Origin: an uncultured Lachnospiraceae bacterium
GTDB lineage: Bacteria > Bacillota > Clostridia > Lachnospirales > Lachnospiraceae
Length of the DNA stretch: 10,830 nt
Reading direction: 5' to 3'
NCBI GenBank assembly: GCA_902796695.1
Contig: CADBQE010000008.1
Coordinates: forward strand, 1 to 10,830
A model generated the notes under the pieces. The model was given only the letters and a program-made list of their open reading frames with translations, made no database searches and was not told the DNA's origin. Position 1 is the stretch's first letter. Each line of letters begins with the position of its first letter. The position numbers were made by a program, and so were the translations under genes. This document shows positions 5,407-10,830 of this stretch, piece by piece.

Positions 5407-7439
5407 GTTTTCTCCTCCGTACTGTCCGGTCGGGGACGCGCCCGGCCGCTGGTTTTATATATTTCCCCGGTTTTCAGGAAGCACTGATTCAGATATCCCC
5501 GCACATTGCTTTCCCGGACCTTTTCCACACGCCGGATCACGAAATCCTTGAGCTTTTCCATGTATTCCTGTTCCGTGACGGAGCCTTCCGCCACGCGGGA
5601 AAGGCCGAGCTCCCAGCTGGCGGTCAGTTCGGGGCTCAGCAGCGGGCGGATGGAAGCGTCTACGGTGTCGTAGATCATTTCGCCCAGCTGCGTCGGGGTG
5701 ATCTGCTGCGTTTTCCTGTTCAGCTTCAGATATTCGTTGGTGACCAGTTTCTTCAGGATCTCCGCGCGCGTTGCGGAAGTCCCGATGCCGGAGCCTTTGA
5801 TCTGGGCTCTTAAGTTTTCGTCCTCGATCAGCTGGCCGGCGTTTTCCATGGCCAGGATCAGGGTGCCGGAATTGTACCGGCGCGGCGGGGAGGTCTCCCC
5901 GGCTTTGAGCGTAATGTCAGCGCCCGGGAACTGCCGGCCTTTTTTCAGGGAGGCCAGGAGGGCTCCCACGGCTTCTCCGTCCTGTTCTTCTTCGGCTTCC
6001 CCGGTGCCGTCTTTTCTGCCGGAAGCGGCTTCCTTCTTCTTCCCGCTTACCGCCAGATAGCCTTCTTCCAGCAGGTTTTTATAGACGGCAAAGAAGTGCT
6101 CCGTGTCGATCAGGAATTCCAGATTCGTCTTTTCGTAGACGGCCGGCGGGAAAAAGACCGCCAGAAAGCGGCGCACGATCATCTCGTAAACGGCGCGGGA
6201 GCGGGCGGAAAGGCCGGCCAGTGCGGTCAGACCCTGTCCGGTCGGAATGACCGCGTAATGATCCGTGATCATTTTATCGTTGGTATAACGTGATTTTTCG
6301 ATCCCCCGATCCCAGCCGTTATCCAGAATCTGCTTCACGAAGGGCATCACATCCGCGATCTTCCCCAGTCCGGTGATGTTGCCGCGGATCTCTTTGGCCA
6401 CGGCGGTGGAGAGCACGCGGGCGTCGGTGCGGGGATAGGTGACCAGCTTCTTTTCGTAGAGTTCCTGGGCGATATTCAGGGTCTCGTCCGGGCTGATCTT
6501 CAGCTCGCGCGAGCAGCTGTTCTGCAGTTCCGCGAGGTTAAAAAGCAACGGAGGATTGGACTTTTCTTTTTTCCGGCTGACGGCGGCCAGCGAAGCGGTC
6601 TTTCCCCGCAGAGAGTCGGCCAGCGCTTTGGCCGTCTGTTCTTCGCGGAAGCCGTTTTCCTTATATAACGCCGGACTGCCGTAGTACCGGCTGCCCTCCG
6701 CGGCCCGCCATTCTGCGGTCAGAGAGGCGTCCTCCGCGGGCAGCTGCGCGATCAGGCGGTAAAACGGGGTCTTGACAAAGCTGCGGATCTCGCGTTCCCG
6801 GCGCACGACCATGCCGAGCACGCAGGTCATCACGCGGCCGACGGCCAGTTTGGTCTTTTTTCCCAGGAAATCCGAGATCTGATAGCCGTATTTGAGTGCC
6901 AGCGCCCGCGAAAAATTGATGCCCATCAGGTAGTCTTCCTTGGCCCTGAGATAGGCGGAGCTGGCCAGATTGTCATAGGCGCTGAGCGGCTTTGCTTCCC
7001 GGATGCCGCGACGGATCTCCGCTTCGGTCTGGGAATCGATCCAGACGCGGCGCCGGTCTTTGACCGTCGTTCCGGCTGTCTGCTCCACCAGCCGGTAGAT
7101 ATACTCGCCTTCACGCCCCGAGTCCGTGCAGACGTAGATCCGCTCCACATCGGAACGGTTCAGGAGGGTCTTTACGGTTTCGAACTGCTTTTTCACGCTG
7201 CCTATGACTTCATACAGAAAGCGGTCCGGAATAAAGGGAAGCGTGTCCATCCGCCATTGTTTAAGGGCCGGGTCATAGACTTCCGGGTAGCTCATGGTGA
7301 TCAGATGCCCCACGCACCAGGTCACGACGGCGCGGTCGCTTTCCAGAAAGCCGTCGCGGCGCGAAAAAGAATCGCCGAGGGCTTTGGCAAATTCCTGGGC
7401 GACGGAGGGCTTTTCTGCGATAAACAGGGATTTAGGCAT
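5403..7439 (-). CDS. topB: DNA topoisomerase III (type IA)
   Basis: The 678-residue protein is a type IA topoisomerase that cuts and passes single strands to decatenate or relax DNA and resolve replication and recombination intermediates. The Toprim domain begins with LFIAEKPSVAQ (Glu9) and contains CTDSGREGEYIYR at 104-116, the D-x-G form rather than D-x-D. The catalytic tyrosine is Tyr335 in TYPRTDAR. YNSGTLILAMENAG (522-535) and SGIGTSATRAEIL (550-562) are characteristic of TopoIII. A lysine- and then acid-rich low-complexity stretch lies at about 466-490. No C-terminal zinc-finger cysteines are present, and length is near the E. coli TopB length. Its start overlaps the nuclease gene by 8 bases with only a weak AGGA site, suggesting translational coupling. 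No relaxase or conjugation gene is nearby, so this looks chromosomal rather than element-borne. Confidence 0.95.
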   Translation of the reverse strand: MPKSLFIAEKPSVAQEFAKALGDSFSRRDGFLESDRAVVTWCVGHLITMSYPEVYDPALKQWRMDTLPFIPDRFLYEVIGSVKKQFETVKTLLNRSDVERIYVCTDSGREGEYIYRLVEQTAGTTVKDRRRVWIDSQTEAEIRRGIREAKPLSAYDNLASSAYLRAKEDYLMGINFSRALALKYGYQISDFLGKKTKLAVGRVMTCVLGMVVRREREIRSFVKTPFYRLIAQLPAEDASLTAEWRAAEGSRYYGSPALYKENGFREEQTAKALADSLRGKTASLAAVSRKKEKSNPPLLFNLAELQNSCSRELKISPDETLNIAQELYEKKLVTYPRTDARVLSTAVAKEIRGNITGLGKIADVMPFVKQILDNGWDRGIEKSRYTNDKMITDHYAVIPTGQGLTALAGLSARSRAVYEMIVRRFLAVFFPPAVYEKTNLEFLIDTEHFFAVYKNLLEEGYLAVSGKKKEAASGRKDGTGEAEEEQDGEAVGALLASLKKGRQFPGADITLKAGETSPPRRYNSGTLILAMENAGQLIEDENLRAQIKGSGIGTSATRAEILKKLVTNEYLKLNRKTQQITPTQLGEMIYDTVDASIRPLLSPELTASWELGLSRVAEGSVTEQEYMEKLKDFVIRRVEKVRESNVRGYLNQCFLKTGEIYKTSGRARPRPDSTEEKT

Positions 7440-7680
7440 AAGGTCCTATCAACCGAAGCTTCTGCTCCCGGGTCAGCTGCTTGACGGTGTATTCCCGGGC
7501 CATGGCTTCTTCCTTTGATTCGAATTCTTCGGTATACACCAGTTCCACCGGCAGGTGGGCCCGGGTGTAGCGGGCGCCGCGCCCGGCCTGATGTGCCCTA
7601 AGACGCCGGTCCAGATCGTTGGTCCATCCGGTATACAGGGATCCGTCCCCGCAGCGGAGGATATAAACGTAGGCCTTCAT
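7432..7680 (-). CDS. GIY-YIG superfamily endonuclease, UPF0213/YhbQ-like
   Basis: This 82-residue protein is a minimal GIY-YIG domain: YVYILRC (4-10) and YTGWTNDLDRRLRAH (16-30) carry the GIY and YIG strands, with Arg25/Arg26 and His30. EEAMAREYTVKQL (57-69) contains the expected metal-binding Glu63. E. coli YhbQ and B. subtilis YazA are small proteins of this type, and the family is linked to cleavage of structured DNA or repair. The frame stays open further upstream, but an ATG at 7678-7680 overlaps the previous stop as ATGA and gives the canonical N-terminus. No clear Shine-Dalgarno site precedes it, so it is probably translated by coupling. Pairing with topB suggests action on branched or stalled DNA (inference). 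Confidence 0.9.
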   Translation of the reverse strand: MKAYVYILRCGDGSLYTGWTNDLDRRLRAHQAGRGARYTRAHLPVELVYTEEFESKEEAMAREYTVKQLTREQKLRLIGPYA

Positions 7681-8453
7681 TTTAGTCCGGGGACGCCGCA
7701 GCGCTCCAGGAGCCGGGCCAGAGGTTCCTGCCATTCCGCATCCGTCAGGAGCGGATCCAGGGAGTAATACCGGCCGTCCAGGAAAAACCACAGGCCGTCG
7801 GCGGGGCATTCCGGGCCGGCAGAGGCGCTCTTATCCGCTTCCGGGGATTCTCCGGTCAGGATCTTTTTCAGGAATGCGCTGTCCTCCGGGGAAAGTGCGG
7901 CCCGGAAGGTACGGCCGTCCCGGCAGTCGACCAGTGCGGGGGCCGCCGAGGCGTCCGGTCTGTTTCCGACAGCGGTCGGAGTAAAGGCAGCGGATGTCTG
8001 AGCGGAGGGAGACGCCCCGGCCCGGGTAGCGGCGGAGTCGGGGCTTTCGGAAGCAGCGGACGGAGTGTCTGCCGGTGCCTGCCCCTCGTTGGTATAGGCT
8101 TCCGCAGTCTGCGCATAGGCGGCGGTGCCGGTCGGAACAGCTCCTGCGGCGGTGTTTGCCGTCATCACGGACGTCGGAGTAAATCCGCCCGCTTCCGGCC
8201 GGATCTTGGCGCTGTCGCTCCGGATCACGGCGGATATTCCCACGGCGAGTACGAAAAGAGCTGCGGTGACCCCGACCAGTCTGTGCACGAGCTTCCGGCG
8301 GTACCAGGGAAGAGAATCCGTTCCGGCGGACGGAACAATCTCCGGGCCGGCCGCGGTCCCGCTGCTCTCCTCCCGCTTCAGGGCTTCCAGAATACGGTCG
8401 TGAGCTTCTCCGCTGATCCGCACGCGGTCCATATAATCATTATACTTCTTCAT
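7677..8453 (-). CDS. Putative transmembrane anti-sigma factor with unrecognised extracellular domain
   Basis: The gene starts 14 bases inside the end of the ECF sigma gene, the standard position for a cognate anti-sigma factor. The 258-residue protein has a cytoplasmic N-terminus (1-57) opening MKKYNDYMDRVRISGEAHDR, a style I associate with Firmicutes anti-sigma factors. It has no Cys there, so it is not the zinc (ZAS) type. One membrane segment lies at about 58-77. Residues 80-172 are a low-complexity Ala/Thr/Ser/Pro-rich linker, with FTPT at 91-94 and again at 157-160. A small C-terminal domain (173-258) has Cys177, Cys216 and Cys252 and an aromatic stretch, LWFFLDGRYYSLDPL. I do not recognise this domain. 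The inferred model is that it holds the sigma factor at the membrane and releases it on an extracellular signal. The role rests on context and topology. Confidence 0.78.
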   Translation of the reverse strand: MKKYNDYMDRVRISGEAHDRILEALKREESSGTAAGPEIVPSAGTDSLPWYRRKLVHRLVGVTAALFVLAVGISAVIRSDSAKIRPEAGGFTPTSVMTANTAAGAVPTGTAAYAQTAEAYTNEGQAPADTPSAASESPDSAATRAGASPSAQTSAAFTPTAVGNRPDASAAPALVDCRDGRTFRAALSPEDSAFLKKILTGESPEADKSASAGPECPADGLWFFLDGRYYSLDPLLTDAEWQEPLARLLERCGVPGLK

Positions 8454-8901
8454 CTTCCAGCCACCTTTTCAGTCTCTGACGTCCTCTGTGCAGATAGGAA
8501 CGGACCGTGCTTTCCTTTTGATCCATGATTCGGGCGATCTCCGCCGTGGAATAGTTTTCATAATAAAACAGGTATATGGCATCCCGGTGCAGTGGAGGAA
8601 GACGCATGACTTCGTCGATCAGGTACAGCTCCTCCTGCTCTTTGGCCGGATAGATATCCAGCAGTTCGGCCTGACCCCGGTTGCCTTTCTTCTTGACAAG
8701 ATTTATGCACAGGTTGATCAGAACCCGCAGCAGCCAGGCTTTCTCATGCTCGTCGGACTCAAATTCCGGCCGGGCTCTGAGCCAGCGCAGGAAGGTCTCC
8801 TGCACCATATCTTCGGCATCCTCCCGGATGCCGGTGTGCGACAGAGCGACACGGTACAGCATATTTTCATATCTGGTAACAATTTCCTCTGCTGTTCTCA
8901 A
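8440..8901 (-). CDS. ECF-type RNA polymerase sigma factor (sigma-70 family)
   Basis: The 153-residue protein has only the two ECF domains. Sigma-2 spans about residues 6-72, with EDAEDMVQETFLRWLRA at 27-43 for core binding and -10 recognition. Sigma-4 spans about 95-146, with LPPLHRDAIYLFYYENYSTA at 101-120 and then EIARIMDQKESTVRSYLHRG (121-140), the helix-turn-helix that reads the -35. It would direct RNA polymerase to a small stress regulon. The start is TTG at 8899-8901: GAGGTG lies 5 bases upstream, and an in-frame TAA four codons before it leaves no upstream alternative. A candidate self-recognised promoter precedes it. It heads a run of five overlapping genes. Confidence 0.94.
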   Translation of the reverse strand: MRTAEEIVTRYENMLYRVALSHTGIREDAEDMVQETFLRWLRARPEFESDEHEKAWLLRVLINLCINLVKKKGNRGQAELLDIYPAKEQEELYLIDEVMRLPPLHRDAIYLFYYENYSTAEIARIMDQKESTVRSYLHRGRQRLKRWLEDEEV

Positions 8902-8906
8902 AGAAG

Positions 8907-8912
8907 CACCTC
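8907..8912 (-). promoter_or_regulatory. Ribosome binding site supporting the TTG start of the sigma gene
   Basis: GAGGTG on the minus strand lies 5 bases before the TTG. The next in-frame ATG downstream (residue 14) would remove part of sigma-2, so TTG is preferred. Confidence 0.7.
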
Positions 8913-8922
8913 TTTATCACAA

Positions 8923-8950
8923 ATACCGCGGGCGGTGGGAAAATGTTGCA
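8923..8950 (-). promoter_or_regulatory. Candidate ECF-type autoregulatory promoter of the sigma operon
   Basis: On the minus strand, TGCAAC followed by ATTTT (-35 part at 8945-8950) lies 16 bases before CGGTAT (8923-8928). Many ECF promoters pair an AAC-containing -35 with a CGT-like -10 at about this distance. No good sigma-A promoter is visible in the same gap. The -35 almost touches the end of the upstream gene. This is an inference from motif style. Confidence 0.45.
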
Positions 8951-8955
8951 TGAGC

Positions 8956-9609
8956 TCAGGGTTCGGAGATGATTATTTTACCCCCGGAACGGAGAAATGT
9001 CAGGTCGCGGATCTTCTCCAGGCCGGCTGTTCCGGCGGTAAGGTCCGCCAGGGAAGCCGCAAACGGCTTTTCCTGTTCGGGCAGAAGGCAGACGCGTACG
9101 CTGACCCGGTCCAGAAAAGTCTCGGATTCCCGCGGGATGTCTTCCTTCAGCAGCAGACGGTCCAGACGGGCGTAGTCGCCGTAGCCGATCCCGATCTCCC
9201 ACAGGGCGCCGGAATACAGCATGCCGTATCCGGCATGGGCCAGCGCATCCTCGGCCGCGGCGGCATAGGCGCGGGAAAGCCCGCCGGTCCCCAGTAGCGT
9301 TCCGCCGAAATAGCGTGTCACCACGACCAGCGCGTTGTGCAGGCCGCTGCCCGCAAGCGCGTCCAGAATGGGGCGGCCTCCGGTCCCGGAAGGTTCTCCG
9401 TCGTCACTGAAGCGCGTCAGTTCGTTCCGGGGCCCGCACACGAAGGCATAGCAGTGATGCCGGGCTTCCGGATGAGCCTTCCGGCGTGCGGCCAGGATCC
9501 GCACGGCCTCCTCTTCTGTTTTGACGGCGCAGGCCGAGGCCAGAAAGCGGGACCTTTTCTCTTCGTAATAGCCTTCGCCTTCTTCCGTCAGCAGCAGGTA
9601 TGGTTCCAT
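8956..9609 (-). CDS. yigZ: YigZ/IMPACT family protein
   Basis: The 217-residue protein has the family's two-domain layout. The N-terminal IMPACT domain (about 1-125) contains the conserved RFSDDGEPSGTGGRPIL (66-82) and HNALVVVTRYFGGTLLGTGG (91-110). The C-terminal part (about 140-205) corresponds to the DUF1949 ferredoxin-like domain. Bacterial members (E. coli YigZ, B. subtilis YvyE) are conserved, and their biochemical role is unsettled. The eukaryotic relative IMPACT regulates the translational-stress kinase GCN2. The start at 9607-9609 is chosen because AAGGAG lies 7 bases upstream and gives the usual family N-terminus; the frame remains open for 16 more codons. It is co-directional with the sigma operon, whose first codon lies 54 bases downstream. 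No terminator is visible between them. Confidence 0.93.
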   Translation of the reverse strand: MEPYLLLTEEGEGYYEEKRSRFLASACAVKTEEEAVRILAARRKAHPEARHHCYAFVCGPRNELTRFSDDGEPSGTGGRPILDALAGSGLHNALVVVTRYFGGTLLGTGGLSRAYAAAAEDALAHAGYGMLYSGALWEIGIGYGDYARLDRLLLKEDIPRESETFLDRVSVRVCLLPEQEKPFAASLADLTAGTAGLEKIRDLTFLRSGGKIIISEP

Positions 9610-9616
9610 AGTTTTT

Positions 9617-9622
9617 CTCCTT
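9617..9622 (-). promoter_or_regulatory. Ribosome binding site that sets the yigZ start
   Basis: AAGGAG on the minus strand lies 7 bases before the ATG at 9609. Upstream in-frame ATGs have no comparable site and would encode this sequence as protein. Confidence 0.8.
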
Positions 9623-9628
9623 CCCATC

Positions 9629-9657
9629 AGTTTACCAAGGGAACCGGATTTTGGCAA
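9629..9657 (-). promoter_or_regulatory. Candidate sigma-A-like promoter of yigZ
   Basis: On the minus strand TTGCCA (9652-9657), a 17-base spacer and TAAACT (9629-9634) lie about 20 bases before the start codon. The -10 matches consensus at four of six positions. Confidence 0.5.
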
Positions 9658-9680
9658 GGAAAACTGTTTTTCCGAAGCGC

Positions 9681-9709
9681 TTTATTATTCGGCCGGAATT
9701 TGCTATAAT
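9681..9709 (+). promoter_or_regulatory. Extended -10 promoter of the penicillin-binding protein gene
   Basis: A perfect TATAAT (9704-9709) is preceded by TGC (extended -10). The -35 at 17 bases spacing, TTTATT (9681-9686), is weak, which is common with extended -10 promoters. The start codon follows 18 bases later. Confidence 0.65.
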
Positions 9710-9727
9710 ACTTGCGGAGGTATACCC

Positions 9728-10830
9728 ATGTACTACGGGAAGGAAGAAGTCCGCCGGCAGCTGCAGAGCCGCAGCAGCGCGGGCAAGAGAATGACAAACC
9801 GGGTTTTTCTGCATCTGTTCAAGATCGCATTCCTAGCGCTGGTGCTGGCGGCCTGCGTGGCAGGCAGTTTTGCCATGGGCACGATCCGCGGCATCATCGA
9901 TACCTCACCGGAACCCGAATCGCTGACGGTCACGCCCCGGGGCATCGTTTCGGGGATCTATGATGCGTCCGGCAAACTGACGGAATCGCTGGTGAAATCC
10001 GGCGCCAACCGCGATCCGGTCGCCTACAGCGAAGTCCCGAAGGACCTGATCAATGCCTTTGTCGCGATCGAAGACGAGCGCTTCTGGACTCATGAAGGCG
10101 TGGATATCCGCGGCGTGCTCCGCTCCCTGGCCTCTCTGCTGCTCAGCGGCCGCATCGAAAGCGGCGCGAGCACCATCACCCAGCAGCTGATCAAAAACAA
10201 TATATTCGACGGCGGCATGGAGCGCGGCTGGGGCGCGCGCTTTATCCGCAAATTCCAGGAGCAGTATCTGGCGCTCCGGCTGGACCGGGAAGTTCCCAAG
10301 GAAGATATCCTGATCAACTATATGAATACGATCAACCTGGGCCAGAACAGCCTGGGCATTCAGGTCGCCTCGCAGCGGTACTTCGGTAAAAGCGTCAGTG
10401 AGCTGAACCTGTCCGAATGCGCGGCTCTGGCCGGCATCACGCAGAATCCTTACCGCTATAATCCCATCACGTTCCCCGAAAACAACGAGATCCGCCGCCT
10501 CTCCGTCCTGAACCATATGGAGGACCAGGGCTACATTACCGCCGAGCAGAAAGCGGAGGCGCTGGCGGATACCGAAGCGCTTTACGAACGGATCCGGGAA
10601 AACAATCTGGTCATTCAGGAGCAGAAAACACCGTACTCCTACTTTACCGATACCGTGATCAATGAAGTGCTGAACGACCTGCAGACCGAACTGGGCTACA
10701 GCGAAGCCGACGCCTATACCATGCTCTACAGCGGCGGCCTGCATATTTATACCACGCAGAACTCGGATTTTCAGCGCGTCCTGGACGAAGAAGTGAACAA
10801 CCCGGAGAACTACCCGGACAGCGCGTTCCA
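9728..10830 (+). CDS. Class A penicillin-binding protein (GT51 transglycosylase domain visible), C-terminus beyond window
   Basis: The frame is open from the ATG at 9728 to the window edge (367 codons). GGAGG lies 7 bases before the ATG. A short cytoplasmic tail is followed by a membrane anchor at about residues 30-51. The GT51 domain follows: EDERFWTHEG at 115-124, with Glu115 the expected catalytic glutamate; GASTITQQLIKN at 146-157; then KEDILINYMNTINLG (191-205) and YFGKSVSELNLSECAALAG. This domain polymerises lipid II into glycan strands outside the membrane. The following LYSGGLHIYTTQNSDFQ segment is the usual lead into the penicillin-binding transpeptidase domain, which would lie past the window, so a bifunctional PBP1-type enzyme is expected. 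It is divergent from yigZ. Confidence 0.92.
   Translation, partial: MYYGKEEVRRQLQSRSSAGKRMTNRVFLHLFKIAFLALVLAACVAGSFAMGTIRGIIDTSPEPESLTVTPRGIVSGIYDASGKLTESLVKSGANRDPVAYSEVPKDLINAFVAIEDERFWTHEGVDIRGVLRSLASLLLSGRIESGASTITQQLIKNNIFDGGMERGWGARFIRKFQEQYLALRLDREVPKEDILINYMNTINLGQNSLGIQVASQRYFGKSVSELNLSECAALAGITQNPYRYNPITFPENNEIRRLSVLNHMEDQGYITAEQKAEALADTEALYERIRENNLVIQEQKTPYSYFTDTVINEVLNDLQTELGYSEADAYTMLYSGGLHIYTTQNSDFQRVLDEEVNNPENYPDSAF

Noticed and set aside
5403..7680. topB and nuclease as remnants of an integrative element
   Set aside because: TopoIII genes are common on conjugative elements, but there is no relaxase, integrase, attachment repeat or base-composition change, and the neighbours are chromosomal-type genes in tight overlap.
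7681..7809. 43-codon N-terminal extension of the GIY-YIG gene
   Set aside because: It overlaps the anti-sigma coding region, has no family similarity, and the ATGA junction at 7677-7680 gives the canonical start.
9905..10744. Minus-strand open frame (279 codons) opposite the PBP gene
   Set aside because: The plus strand encodes clear GT51 motifs across the same bases.

Overview
This 10.8 kb window looks like an ordinary stretch of chromosome from a GC-rich member of the Clostridia (Bacillota), most likely near the Lachnospiraceae. That placement is an inference. It rests on strong AGGAGG-type ribosome binding sites, sigma-A-like promoters, an ECF sigma/anti-sigma pair whose anti-sigma N-terminus is of a Firmicutes type, and protein family styles (RsuA-like synthase of the YtzG type, topoisomerase III with a TDSGREGE Toprim motif). 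Coding density is high. The longest gene-free stretch is about 160 bases. I see no tRNA, rRNA, CRISPR array, transposase or integrase.

Layout. Positions 1-601 (minus) hold the N-terminal part of a CPBP/CAAX-type membrane protease, cut by the window edge, with its own promoter and a palindrome in the leader. Positions 764-3095 (minus) are a two-gene unit: a Wzy/WaaL-type polysaccharide polymerase or ligase followed by galE, ending in a strong terminator. It is divergent from an RsuA-family rRNA pseudouridine synthase (3216-3926, plus), and the two sigma-A-like promoters stand back to back. A LysR-type regulator follows on the plus strand (4039-4986) and ends in a strong terminator.

Positions 5050-8901 (minus) carry a compact five-gene run in which every junction overlaps by 4-14 bases: ECF sigma factor, transmembrane anti-sigma factor, small GIY-YIG nuclease, DNA topoisomerase III, and a cupin protein. 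A candidate ECF-type promoter lies just upstream of the sigma gene, so the set may be an autoregulated stress operon that carries DNA-processing enzymes. This is the least ordinary part of the window. Upstream lies a YigZ/IMPACT-family gene (8956-9609, minus), divergent from a class A penicillin-binding protein (9728 onward, plus) that runs off the right edge.

The themes are the envelope (membrane protease, polysaccharide polymerase plus UDP-galactose supply, peptidoglycan glycosyltransferase, membrane-anchored anti-sigma factor) and nucleic acid maintenance (topoisomerase, nuclease, rRNA modification). Nothing here is a clearly new system. The co-translated sigma/topoisomerase arrangement and the unfamiliar anti-sigma ectodomain are the best leads.
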